From Candidatus Peregrinibacteria bacterium CG11_big_fil_rev_8_21_14_0_20_49_14 (GTDB taxonomy: Bacteria > Patescibacteriota > Gracilibacteria > Peribacterales > Peribacteraceae), in NCBI GenBank assembly GCA_002787035.1, contig PCVP01000016.1:17425-81424 (forward strand): a stretch of DNA of 64,000 bases. The letters run 5' to 3'. Below, one piece after another: positions 34,377 to 42,495 of the stretch. Position 1 is the stretch's first letter. Each line of letters starts with the position of its first letter. Made by a program: the position numbers and the translations under genes. A model generated the notes under the pieces. It was not told the DNA's origin, made no database searches, and worked only from the letters and a program-made list of their open reading frames with translations.

Positions 34377-34973
34377 CTACAGGCTCCTGCGACCCGCAAG
34401 TGACTCTTTCAAGGTGACTTGATCTGCAAATTCTATGTCCGCCCCCATGGGAAGTCCGTGCGCCAAACGTGTGACCTTGAATACGATTCCTTCCAACTGC
34501 TGTCGTATGTATGTTGCTGTTGCTTCTCCTTCTATGTCCGGATTTGTGGCAACAATCACTTCGTCCACTCCGCCCGCTCTGCACCGTTGCAATAACTCTG
34601 CCAATTTCAGTTGTTGAGGCCCCATGCCATCTATGGGGGAGAGTACCCCGTGCAGCACGTGGTACACACCCTTGTACGATGCCCGCTCGAAAGCGATGAC
34701 ATCCAACGGATCTTCCACTACAAGAATGGTACTTCTGTCGCGAGAAGAATCCGTGCAGATGGGACACTTGTCTTGGAGAGTGACCATTTCACAATCAGAG
34801 CAGTACTTCAGCTCTGTTTTGAGTTGAACGAGTGATCTTCCCAGTCCTTCCGGAGACGCTTTGGAACTGCGTAAGAGGTGAAAAGTGAGACGCTCTGCTG
34901 ACTTCGGACCAATGCCGGGCAACTTGGAAAACTCTTCTATTGTCTGCTGAATTTGAGGAGGGAGGAGAGACAT
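34377..34973 (-). CDS. recR: Recombination mediator protein RecR
   Basis: 198 residues, the usual RecR size. It works with RecO (and RecF) to load RecA onto gapped DNA. Domain order: N-terminal helix-hairpin-helix ('FSKLPGIGPKSAERLTFHLL'), a four-cysteine zinc finger ('YCSDCEMVTLQDKCPIC'), a Toprim domain ('ILVVEDPLDVIAFE', 'EVIVATNPDIEGEATATYI') and a C-terminal Walker-B-like segment ('THLAHGLP' type: 'VTRLAHGLPMGADIEFADQ'). smpB ends 14 nt upstream on the same strand; a dense smpB-recR-membrane protein unit is likely. Confidence 0.97.
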   Translation of the reverse strand: MSLLPPQIQQTIEEFSKLPGIGPKSAERLTFHLLRSSKASPEGLGRSLVQLKTELKYCSDCEMVTLQDKCPICTDSSRDRSTILVVEDPLDVIAFERASYKGVYHVLHGVLSPIDGMGPQQLKLAELLQRCRAGGVDEVIVATNPDIEGEATATYIRQQLEGIVFKVTRLAHGLPMGADIEFADQVTLKESLAGRRSL

Positions 34974-34987
34974 CTTTTGCAGTATAC

Positions 34988-35428
34988 CTAGTACTCCTCT
35001 CCTTTGCGTAACTTCTTTCTTATTTCCTTTTCCCGTACTTTTTGCCTCTTATCCAGTCTGGATTTTCCCTTTCCCAAACCAAGAAGTACTTTGATATATT
35101 TCCCTGCTCTCATTTCCAGCGGAATAAGAGAAACACCTCTCTCGGCCAAAGCCGAATTGAGTCGTTCTATATCTCGTGTGGAAAGCAGCAGCTCTCTGTC
35201 TCTTCCGGGATTGTACGTTTCCAGTCCCGATGCATACGGGTACGCAGCGATGGTAGAGCTCTTGAGTACGGGCTTTCCGTGCAAAAAGGAGACATATGCC
35301 CCCGCTAAGTTTGCATGGCCCATACGGCAAGATTTGGCCTCTTGCCCCGTAAGCATAAGCCCGGCCTCCAGAGTATCTGTAATCTCGTAGTCGAATGACG
35401 CTCGCCTGTTTGTAGCCACAGTCTTCAT
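34988..35428 (-). CDS. smpB: SsrA-binding protein SmpB
   Basis: 146 residues from ATG 35428 (MKTVATNRRA). SmpB delivers tmRNA to stalled ribosomes. Family motifs: 'ATNRRASFDYEITDTLEAGL', 'LTGQEAKSCRMGHANLAGAY', 'KYIKVLLGLGKGKSRLDKRQ' and a basic C-terminal tail ('REKEIRKKLRKGEEY'). The track's earlier TTG-type start adds 13 unlikely residues. No tmRNA gene was recognised in the window. A structured RNA candidate is encoded divergently just upstream. Confidence 0.96.
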   Translation of the reverse strand: MKTVATNRRASFDYEITDTLEAGLMLTGQEAKSCRMGHANLAGAYVSFLHGKPVLKSSTIAAYPYASGLETYNPGRDRELLLSTRDIERLNSALAERGVSLIPLEMRAGKYIKVLLGLGKGKSRLDKRQKVREKEIRKKLRKGEEY

Positions 35429-35506
35429 GCTGATTGGCAGTATGCTTGAAATAGCTTTTAGAGCCAATAAAAAGCGGTTATTCGCGGATATCAGACGGGC
35501 AATTAC

Positions 35507-35535
35507 TTGACAGCCTTGACAAATTTCAGTAATAT
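35507..35535 (+). promoter_or_regulatory. Near-consensus promoter of the small RNA
   Basis: TTGACA (35507-35512), 17 nt, TAATAT (35530-35535). Predicted transcription start is ~35542. This is among the best promoter matches in the window, and no long gene lies downstream of it on the plus strand. Confidence 0.8.
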
Positions 35536-35541
35536 TCCCAC

Positions 35542-35700
35542 GTCAGCACTGCTTTCCCTGCGTATTCTTCCCGGTGTGTTTTATGGCAAATCGAGCAGAA
35601 TACGCAGCGGCGAACGCCGATGCGATTCGCAAAATAAGGCATTAAACTGCTGGCACAGATTTCCGGGCTTTTCTGCTCTTGTAGGAAAGCCCGATTCTTT
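35542..35700 (+). ncRNA. Candidate structured small RNA (unassigned)
   Basis: A ~159-nt transcription unit bounded by a strong promoter and a terminator hairpin. The expected 5' end GTCAGCA (35542) pairs with TGCTGGC (35648-35654), enclosing an 11-bp perfect stem CTGCGTATTCT/AGAATACGCAG, a CGGC-GAAC-GCCG hairpin and a GCG-ATT-CGC hairpin. This nested layout is what a stable RNA would show. It also contains a 20-codon ORF (ATG 35583, stop 35643, 'MANRAEYAAANADAIRKIRH') without a Shine-Dalgarno. It does not match tmRNA, SRP RNA or RNase P. A 6S-like regulator or a CPR-specific RNA is possible. Confidence 0.6.
35664..35700 (+). terminator. Intrinsic terminator of the small RNA
   Basis: CGGGCTTT (35664-35671) pairs with AAAGCCCG (35686-35693) across a 14-nt loop and is followed by ATTCTTT. 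Confidence 0.7.
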
Positions 35701-35703
35701 ATG

Positions 35704-36492
35704 CTACCAAAAAAAGAGAGTCGCACATTCTTGCACGGACCGCAGAACACAGGAAAGAATTTCTTCTCCTTTCCAGAGCGCTACAAATGCTCCCAGTGCT
35801 ATGAACGGTCCGAATGCTATGGAACTGTTTCGTTGTATGCGCTTGGTAAGCAGAAGTAACACTGCAACGGCAGCACCGAAAATGTAGGAGGAAAATAGCA
35901 TAACAGTAACGAGCTCCCATGTTCCAAGCAGTGCGCTGATGCCTATGGAAAGCAGTATGTCTCCGCTTCCTATCCATCTCCCCTTACTCACCAGCCACTG
36001 GCCGGCAAAGAATCCTACCCCGAGAGCAAAAGCCCAAGGGTCAAAAACGCCGCGTTCTGCCATAAACAACAGTGCTGTTCCAATGAACGTCGCATTCAAG
36101 ACATCCGGTATGCCCTGTGTTCTTATGTCGATTGCAGCAATAAGAAGCAATGACCACAGTGCCATACTCAGAATAATGGCGGATGTTATGGTTTCGGCAT
36201 GAATCCAAGCGAAGACAAACAGTAAACCTGAGAGTATTTCTACCGTGGGATAGATCACTGAAATATGTTTTTTGCAGTACTGACACTTTCCTTGTAAAAA
36301 CAAGTAACTGAGTACCGGTACGAGATCTGTGGCACGAAGTACATGCCCGCAACTCATGCAAGAGGATCGTCCTCCCAAGCTGCGCCCGCAAGGCATACGC
36401 ATAATGAGCACATTTCCAAAGCTACCGAAAACAAAACCCATAACCAAAAAGCTTAGTGTGAGAAATACCGTCATGAGTCCGGAGCTAAACAT
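35704..36492 (-). CDS. pilD: Type IV prepilin peptidase (leader peptidase/N-methyltransferase)
   Basis: 262-residue polytopic aspartic protease that trims and may N-methylate prepilins. The N-terminal domain has 'GFVFGSFGNVLIMRMPCGRS' and the zinc cysteines 'CMSCGH' and 'CQYCKK'. The two catalytic aspartates are in 'IAAIDIRTQGIPD' and 'GSGDILLSIGISALLG'. It must serve the seven or so prepilin-like genes at 21-28 kb although it lies 8 kb away. ATG 36492 or 36474. It ends 3 nt from the end of the convergent small RNA unit. Confidence 0.95.
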   Translation of the reverse strand: MFSSGLMTVFLTLSFLVMGFVFGSFGNVLIMRMPCGRSLGGRSSCMSCGHVLRATDLVPVLSYLFLQGKCQYCKKHISVIYPTVEILSGLLFVFAWIHAETITSAIILSMALWSLLLIAAIDIRTQGIPDVLNATFIGTALLFMAERGVFDPWAFALGVGFFAGQWLVSKGRWIGSGDILLSIGISALLGTWELVTVMLFSSYIFGAAVAVLLLLTKRIQRNSSIAFGPFIALGAFVALWKGEEILSCVLRSVQECATLFFW

Positions 36493-36517
36493 GTACGAAG
36501 AAGACTATCACAGTATT

Positions 36518-37270
36518 CTATCCTCGCACGAGCTTCGCTATGCGCTTTGAATGAATGGCGAACACTCCGCAAAGTGCCAACATGGAGGCAATCCACAGTT
36601 CGATTCCCGAACTCGGAAGATTGTCCGGTGAATGAGTCATGGGAGCCACTTCCGTCGGAGCAACGTACTCATGCATGGCAGCCACTTGTGTGTCAGGTGC
36701 GACTGCTTCTCCTTCCCATGCGGTATCTTCCCATGTGTCATTCCAATCATTGGGAGCAGCAAGTTCATCTTGGTTGTAAGCAAGATCTTGCAACGCTTCG
36801 AATTCATCGTCCCATGTGTCATCCCATACGGCATCCCAGTTATCTGCAGACCCTTGATCTTCTTCCGAAGCCAAAGGCGGATCCGGCCACTCGTCGGTGT
36901 ACCCTCCCCAGCCTTCATCTTCCGTAGTTTCCATATTTGCGATGGCGTCGAGATCCCAGTTTTCAGGTACGCCCTTCTTCGGAGGTGGAGGATCGTTACG
37001 CTGACCATACTTGTCCACAACATACTGCGCACGCTGGGAAATTCGTGCTTGTTCGCCCTCCTTTAAGCTTTTCTGTGCGGACGTGGCATCGGAAACAGTG
37101 TACTGATCCTGCGGTACGGTCAGCCATGCGGTTACAACCGGAGAACCGTACTCGTAGGTGTAATAGATTCCAAGAGCCAACGTACCGCCTACCACAGCAC
37201 CGGAGAGCTGCCTCAGAACCGAGGAGCCATGTACGTTTTTCTTTGTGCTGGTTTTCTTTTTTGTGGGCAT
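36518..37270 (-). CDS. Surface-anchored acidic Trp/Asp-rich protein with a sortase-like tail
   Basis: 250 residues. A Lys-rich start and N-terminal hydrophobic helix ('LSGAVVGGTLALGIYYTY') precede a hydrophilic, very acidic region rich in Trp and Asp ('DAVWDDTWDDEF', 'NDWNDTWEDTAWEGEA'). The C-terminus has 'NLPSSGIELWIASMLALCGV' followed by 'HSKRIAKLVRG': a short LPxxG-like motif, a hydrophobic segment and a basic tail, as in cell-wall sorting signals. The Fn3 protein at 49.9-51.3 kb ends alike. No known family; no sortase gene is in the window. pilD lies downstream on the same strand, 25 nt after the stop. Confidence 0.6.
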   Translation of the reverse strand: MPTKKKTSTKKNVHGSSVLRQLSGAVVGGTLALGIYYTYEYGSPVVTAWLTVPQDQYTVSDATSAQKSLKEGEQARISQRAQYVVDKYGQRNDPPPPKKGVPENWDLDAIANMETTEDEGWGGYTDEWPDPPLASEEDQGSADNWDAVWDDTWDDEFEALQDLAYNQDELAAPNDWNDTWEDTAWEGEAVAPDTQVAAMHEYVAPTEVAPMTHSPDNLPSSGIELWIASMLALCGVFAIHSKRIAKLVRG

Positions 37271-37323
37271 TTTTTTTAAATGTTCTGGTCAGTATAGCAG
37301 ATTTTACATCTTTCGCCAAGGGG

Positions 37324-37716
37324 CTAGTGCTTCTTTTTGGAGCGTAGCAGGCTGCTTTTGTATTTCTTCGGTTCATAGGAATCCAATCTCTCAACGCTGC
37401 AATGCAGTAAATCCTCTGTAATGCCCGGAGGAAGCTTTTGGTCATAACCCAACACTATAAGATCCGGTTGAACCGTACGTACGGGATACATGTAGTCACT
37501 TTCATCCCCCAGCAATACCCTGGCTTCAGGATACTCTTTCCGGATTTCCATCATTCTCTTTTTTTCATTATGTGTGGGGAAAAAACCTTTGATGCGTTTT
37601 ACAGTCGTATCCCGCGCTATGACAACAGAGAGGTCACCGCGTGAACTTGCCTCTTTCAGAACATAGTGATGCCCCGGATGCAGATGATCGAATGTTCCAA
37701 AAACAAGTACTCGCAT
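37324..37716 (-). CDS. Cytidylyltransferase-family protein, RibL (FAD synthase)-like
   Basis: A 130-residue nucleotidyltransferase of the cytidylyltransferase superfamily, with the HxGH-type motif in 'VFGTFDHLHPGHHYVLKEA' and later 'VVIARDTTVKRIKG' and 'PDLIVLGYDQKLP'. The short length and the 'ARDxTV...KG..P' and 'LGYDQ' elements resemble archaeal RibL FAD synthase more than bacterial RibF or TagD. RibL adenylates FMN to FAD; glycerol-3-phosphate cytidylyltransferase is the alternative. The basic C-terminal tail is 'LLRSKKKH'. ATG start at 37716. Confidence 0.75.
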   Translation of the reverse strand: MRVLVFGTFDHLHPGHHYVLKEASSRGDLSVVIARDTTVKRIKGFFPTHNEKKRMMEIRKEYPEARVLLGDESDYMYPVRTVQPDLIVLGYDQKLPPGITEDLLHCSVERLDSYEPKKYKSSLLRSKKKH

Positions 37717-37763
37717 AGGAAATCATGCTATCGGAATTTACCTCTGTGGAAGAATCGAAAGTA

Positions 37764-39716
37764 TTATTTATTTCCAAGATCCACCGCGTAGATGCTCTTG
37801 GAATCCAAGACATAGAGCCGAGATTCATCGGGATCCACGTATATGTCTTTAAGAATATCTATTTCGCCTTCCAGCACGTACTGGCGAATATAGGTGGATT
37901 CTCCCGTTGCGCCTCCGTCCGCCACGACGATTACTCGCTTATTGGCAGAATCGAGGAAGTAGAGATTTCCGTCCAGCACTTTAAAGACCTTTGTGGCATT
38001 CTCGAGGATAGAACCGGGAAGATGGCGAATAACGAAGGGTCGCTGCTCTCCTCTAAACAGTTTTACCACCTCTCCGTGCTCTTTAAGTACGTAGACATTT
38101 CCGTCTATGGTCATATCTATCGCACCGTTTAAATCGCCGTTCACGTTGTATTCCGAAGGGGCCGCATAGCGGTTCGAATATCTCTCATATTTGTAAATTT
38201 GGTTGTTCTCCGGTGAAAGAACATACATATAGCGAAGCCAGGCCTCCATGTCTTTTCCGGTGATCCACCCTGCGGGATCTTCTGTTTTCATGGAAGTCGG
38301 CTGGTCTGCAATAAGCTCTATGACACTGTTCGCATTTGTTTGGAATACGAGAGTTTGGTATCGGGGGAATGACACTCCATGAAGTATTTGCTCATTGTTT
38401 GTGATGGAATCCGGGTCTTCTATGGAATTTAACAGCACACGATAAATGTCTGTTTGGTCATAGACGGCAAACTCTCCGTCTGCAAGACCGATAAGTCCTT
38501 CGGCTGACACGTTCTGATTTTTGCCGGTCAGACTGACGACCGTACGAGGAGAGAGACGAATGATATTGTTGATTTCCTCTCTCTTGGTGCGAATGCGGCC
38601 GAGCAGATCGTGAGCCTGCGATCGAAACAACTTGTCTTCGTTATCCATGACCTGTTTGGCACGCTCTTCTGCTCTTTGCAATATGGCATTGGATGAATCC
38701 ACTTCACCGGTCAGATACCTGTTTTCTGCCGTGCGTAAATCGGTCTCTATTTCTTCTATAAGTTGCTCAAGTTCCGCGCGCGTTTTGCTCCGTTGACTGT
38801 ACGTAGACAGATTCACTGTCATCCATACTATGAGAAATACGGCCAAAATTCCTGCGAGCAAGAACATGTTCGCACGTTTTTTCTTCGCAGGATCTTTCAA
38901 GTCGGAAACGAATCCTGTTGCCTTGTCCGATACGCGTCCGAACAATCCCAAGGAAGAAATGGCATCTGCAATCCGCGACCACACTCCTTTCAACCCTTCC
39001 ATTAGGGTTGTCATAATTGATTGTGATTGTGAAAAAGCATGCTGTCCTTTTCCCGAACGACGACGATCGGATCGTTGTTTCAGCGGCGCACTTCTTGAGG
39101 GAGCGACCCCTTCCACATGCATAATGCCAATCGCTGCCATTTCCTTCTCTGCTTCCAGTGCAATGGTAAGCTCATCTAACAACTGATCTCCTCGAACCGC
39201 ATTCTGCGCAAGTTGTGCCGGAGTCAGTGTTCGCAGAAGACGTTGTGTGCTGAATATAAGGACATCTTTAGGCTCTACGACTCCGCTCGCGATATGGACG
39301 AAGGCGGGGGTGGGTTTTCCGCGTGTGTACTCCGTTATTTGACTCGCAGCTCCGGCTCGCACCACATAGGCCTCTGCTCTTCCTGCGTGCGAAACATGCA
39401 GTGTGTGATCTGAATCCACTATGGCAATAATTGCATGAATATCATCAATTTTACGTGCCAACAACAAGCCTTTAAAGAGGCCGTTGAGTTCTTTCAGCGT
39501 ACCATCCAAACGAGAACCGGGTTCTCCCTCGGTGTCCAAGAGAGCATTTTTTACAATGCTCAAAGACTCTTTCTCCAGTGTTTTAGCCTCCTGAGCGCTC
39601 GCATGAACCTGCAAAAGAATGCATACTTTTTCCCCCGCATTCGATTTTAAACCGGTGGCGAGAAGCTTTATGCCTCCGACGGATTTGGTATGCCCAGTCT
39701 GCACGCTAATGTCCAT
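37764..39716 (-). CDS. Membrane protein with PP2C-like N-domain and beta-propeller-like C-domain
   Basis: 650 residues. Residues ~60-200 look like a PP2C-type phosphatase core ('LHVSHAGRAEAYVVRAG', 'VVEPKDVLIFSTQRLLRTL') but the metal-binding 'DGxGGH' motif is not evident, so activity is doubtful. A basic linker leads to one transmembrane helix ('MFLLAGILAVFLIVWMTVNL', ~residue 290), a helical stretch ('ELEQLIEEIETDLRTAENRY') and a ~280-residue beta-propeller-like domain with NHL-like blades ('AIDMTIDGNVYVLKEHGEVV', 'DGNLYFLDSANKRVIVVADG'). Orientation suggests cytosolic N-domain and external propeller. Function unknown; signal sensing is a guess. Confidence 0.6.
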   Translation of the reverse strand: MDISVQTGHTKSVGGIKLLATGLKSNAGEKVCILLQVHASAQEAKTLEKESLSIVKNALLDTEGEPGSRLDGTLKELNGLFKGLLLARKIDDIHAIIAIVDSDHTLHVSHAGRAEAYVVRAGAASQITEYTRGKPTPAFVHIASGVVEPKDVLIFSTQRLLRTLTPAQLAQNAVRGDQLLDELTIALEAEKEMAAIGIMHVEGVAPSRSAPLKQRSDRRRSGKGQHAFSQSQSIMTTLMEGLKGVWSRIADAISSLGLFGRVSDKATGFVSDLKDPAKKKRANMFLLAGILAVFLIVWMTVNLSTYSQRSKTRAELEQLIEEIETDLRTAENRYLTGEVDSSNAILQRAEERAKQVMDNEDKLFRSQAHDLLGRIRTKREEINNIIRLSPRTVVSLTGKNQNVSAEGLIGLADGEFAVYDQTDIYRVLLNSIEDPDSITNNEQILHGVSFPRYQTLVFQTNANSVIELIADQPTSMKTEDPAGWITGKDMEAWLRYMYVLSPENNQIYKYERYSNRYAAPSEYNVNGDLNGAIDMTIDGNVYVLKEHGEVVKLFRGEQRPFVIRHLPGSILENATKVFKVLDGNLYFLDSANKRVIVVADGGATGESTYIRQYVLEGEIDILKDIYVDPDESRLYVLDSKSIYAVDLGNK

Positions 39717-39982
39717 TAGGCTTGCAGGCTACCTTATTTTAATAAAATCGAGCAAGCGCGGTCTCTTGCGCTTCGCTCCTCTTGCCTCCGCATATCCTCT
39801 CGATATTCGCATCTTTTCCGAAGATTTTTTATGTCCAAAACAAATTTCTCGAATAAAAATTTGTTTACCTTAAGCCATAAAACCGATGCTCCTGCAGAGA
39901 GGCCATTGCATAAATTACCAAAAAAGAGTAGGCTGCGGGCAGATGAGAAATCATCGTATCTACTATTTACACAACTCTACGA
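39717..39982. other. Divergent intergenic region with several hairpins
   Basis: 266 nt between the PP2C-like gene and rnj. It holds ATTTTA-A-TAAAAT near 39736, a bulged stem GAGCAAGCGC/GCGCTTCGCTC (39750-39778), ATCTT-TTCCG-AAGAT followed by T6 (39811-39831), and AACAAATTT/AAATTTGTT (39839-39865). No ORF or known RNA family is recognised; an rnj leader or a small RNA is possible. Confidence 0.4.
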
Positions 39983-41851
39983 ATGAAGACAGTTGGAGAG
40001 TGGTTGCAGGGAAGTAACAATTCCCCTCAACCGGAAAAGCGAGAAAGGGTAACGCCGGAAAATCGCTCTCAATCTCAAAAGCCCGGGTCGAACAGACGAC
40101 CGGGACGAAATTACCCCGCCCGACATGGCGGAAAACAAGGACAGCCTCAGCAAGCAGCTGCGGCAGGAAAACCACAAGGCGACCGCAACGGTTTGCGTAT
40201 TTATCCTCTCGGAGGATTTGAGCAAATCGGTCGTAACTGCATGTGCATAGAAGTGGATGGAGACATCTACATTGTGGATCTGGGACTTCAGTTCCCGGAT
40301 GAAGACATGCTGGGTATCGATTACCTCGTACCCGATATCTCTTGCCTGAAAGGAAGAGAGCATCGGATTAAGGGGATGCTCTTTACGCACGGTCACTTGG
40401 ACCACATCGGAGCGGTGCAACATCTGCTTCCGGGGCTTCATTTCCCCACGTGCTACGGCACCAAGTTGACCATGGCATTTGTTCGCAAACGCCTGGACGA
40501 GGAAAAGCTCACCGGTAAGGCGCGGCTCAATGCCGTTAACTACGGTGAAAAAATTCAGCTCGGCAAAGTGCAGGTGGAATTTCTGCGTGTCACACACAGT
40601 ATTCCGGACTCCGCTGCCATCGCATTGCACACTCCGTACGGAACAATAGTGCACACCGGAGACTTTAAATTTGACCTTACGCCCATGAACGAGCCACCCG
40701 CAGACTTTCAGCGGTTGGCCGAATTGGGAAAACAGGGAGTATTGGCGATCATCGCTGACTCCACGAATGCAACGAAGCCCGGAAACAGTACGAGTGAGTC
40801 GGAAATTTCGGAGACTCTTTTCAATCTCATACGAGATGCCGACGGACGTCTTATTATTTCCACATTCAGCTCACTCTTAAATCGCATTCAGCAGGTCGTG
40901 GACCATGCGAAACAGTTCAACAGAAAAATTTTCATATCAGGCAGAAGCATGCAAACGAATATCGAAATTGCACAGAATCTCGGATACATAAAAGCTCCGC
41001 GAGGACTTATTCGAAAAGCCGGCCCCGGTATGGAAAAATTCCCGGACAAGGAAGTGCTTATTATTACAACGGGAAGCCAAGGTGAAGAAAATGCGGGCTT
41101 GGCTCGCATCGGACTCGGTACACACAGGCAAATTGCCGTGAAGAAAGGCGACACTGTCATTTTGAGTTCAAACCCGATTATCGGAAATGAACGTGCCGTC
41201 TCCAAGGTAATCAGCAACCTTCAGTTGAAGGGTGCAAAAGTAAAAACAAATGCGGAACTGGCTTTGCATACCACAGGTCACGGACATCAGGGAGACTTGC
41301 TGATGATGCACAGACTCGTACAAGCTCGTCATATTATTCCCGAGCACGGCGAACCGCACATGCGTCAAACCCATGCGGATCTTGCGCGAAAAATCGGGTA
41401 TCAAGACAACCAACTTCACCTGCTTTTGAACGGTGAAATTCTTGAGTTCGATACAGACGGAAACGCCAGAAAGAGTAAGCAGAAATTCACGGTAAACGAC
41501 ATCATCATAGACGGTCGCAGCAGCGCAAGTGAAGGACAGCGAGTGATAAACGATCGCAAGATTATGAGCGAAGGAGGTATGATTTCCATCATCTTCCGCG
41601 CCTACGCCGAAAGTAAGCGTCTTGTGGGGAATCCCGACATTATTACGCGCGGTCTTATTTACGGGTCTGAGCAGCAAGAAATAACTGCCGAAATTATTCA
41701 GACTGCAAAAAAAGCATACGAAGACGCATTGAACCGCGGTGAGAAAGACCGCAAAGCCCTGAAGCGAGCGGTAAACGGAGCACTCTACCGATTCTTTGAT
41801 CGTAAACTGAGCAGAGAACCGATGATCGTTCCGATTATTGTTGAGGTATGA
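39983..41851 (+). CDS. rnj: Ribonuclease J
   Basis: 622-residue metallo-beta-lactamase/beta-CASP RNase with endo- and 5'-exonuclease activity in RNA decay and maturation. The metal site is 'LFTHGHLDHIGAVQHLLPG', with further ligands in 'VTHSIPDSAAIAL', 'IVHTGDFKFD' and 'IPEHGEPHMRQTHADLA'. The beta-CASP domain has 'FSSLLNRIQQVVDHA' and 'ITTGSQGEENAGLARI'. An unusual Gln/Gly/Arg-rich tail of ~70 residues precedes the catalytic domain ('NRRPGRNYPARHGGKQGQPQ'). ATG 39983. The TGA stop overlaps the ATG of the HAD gene (ATGA), coupling the two. Confidence 0.96.
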   Translation: MKTVGEWLQGSNNSPQPEKRERVTPENRSQSQKPGSNRRPGRNYPARHGGKQGQPQQAAAAGKPQGDRNGLRIYPLGGFEQIGRNCMCIEVDGDIYIVDLGLQFPDEDMLGIDYLVPDISCLKGREHRIKGMLFTHGHLDHIGAVQHLLPGLHFPTCYGTKLTMAFVRKRLDEEKLTGKARLNAVNYGEKIQLGKVQVEFLRVTHSIPDSAAIALHTPYGTIVHTGDFKFDLTPMNEPPADFQRLAELGKQGVLAIIADSTNATKPGNSTSESEISETLFNLIRDADGRLIISTFSSLLNRIQQVVDHAKQFNRKIFISGRSMQTNIEIAQNLGYIKAPRGLIRKAGPGMEKFPDKEVLIITTGSQGEENAGLARIGLGTHRQIAVKKGDTVILSSNPIIGNERAVSKVISNLQLKGAKVKTNAELALHTTGHGHQGDLLMMHRLVQARHIIPEHGEPHMRQTHADLARKIGYQDNQLHLLLNGEILEFDTDGNARKSKQKFTVNDIIIDGRSSASEGQRVINDRKIMSEGGMISIIFRAYAESKRLVGNPDIITRGLIYGSEQQEITAEIIQTAKKAYEDALNRGEKDRKALKRAVNGALYRFFDRKLSREPMIVPIIVEV

Positions 41852-42495
41852 GGCACCGTGCAGTCCTCTTTGATCTCGACGGAACACTGGTAAACACGAT
41901 AGGTCTCTGGGCGGAGGCCTATCTTGCAACACTTCGTGAAGCGGGAGTGGAGTTGAGCATGGAAGATTTTCTGAAAACGACCTACACGCAAAACCGTCAC
42001 TTCGAAGAAGTATTGAAAGACTTTTCATTGGATGTTTCGCGAGCAGACTCTTTTCGTTCGAGCCGAGATGGCAGATATATGGAACTTCTCCGTACTGCGC
42101 CATTGTGGCTTGAAGGTGCGCAGGAGGTTCTTGGTCTTGTGCAGAAAACGTACATGACGGGCATTGTCACGGGATCTCATCTTCACTACATAGAAGCGAT
42201 GGAAACGCAGTTGCCGCTGCGAAGCATCGTTCCGATTATCATCACTTGTGATGACATGAAAGGTCGCACAAAACCGCATCCGTACGGACTGCTTCTCGCA
42301 TGCGAAAGGCTTGGCGTCGCACCCGAAGAGTGTGTGTATATCGGAGATCAGGAATTTGATATTGCCGCAGCAAACAGTGCGGGCATGACCAGTTGCCTGT
42401 TGTGGACTCACTACACTCCTGCCACGGCAGACGAGTACGCAGATATGACCGTAACATCTCTTCGGGAGATTCCGTCGCTGCTTGGTATCAGCTGA
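41848..42495 (+). CDS. HAD-superfamily hydrolase (phosphoglycolate phosphatase/beta-PGM type)
   Basis: 215 residues with all four HAD motifs: I 'VLFDLDGTLVNT', II 'GIVTGS', III Lys in 'KGRTKPHPYGLLLACE', IV 'CVYIGDQEFDIAAA'. The helical cap after motif I marks subfamily I, which dephosphorylates small sugar phosphates or phosphoglycolate; the substrate cannot be inferred. Its ATG overlaps the rnj stop. The 3' end overlaps the convergent M20 peptidase gene by 8 nt. Confidence 0.92.
   Translation: MRHRAVLFDLDGTLVNTIGLWAEAYLATLREAGVELSMEDFLKTTYTQNRHFEEVLKDFSLDVSRADSFRSSRDGRYMELLRTAPLWLEGAQEVLGLVQKTYMTGIVTGSHLHYIEAMETQLPLRSIVPIIITCDDMKGRTKPHPYGLLLACERLGVAPEECVYIGDQEFDIAAANSAGMTSCLLWTHYTPATADEYADMTVTSLREIPSLLGIS

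Noticed and set aside
35542-35700. tmRNA (ssrA), suggested by proximity to smpB and a small Ala-rich ORF
   Set aside because: Too short, no tRNA-like 3' end, no CCA, and the reading frame ends in KIRH, not an Ala-Ala type degron.
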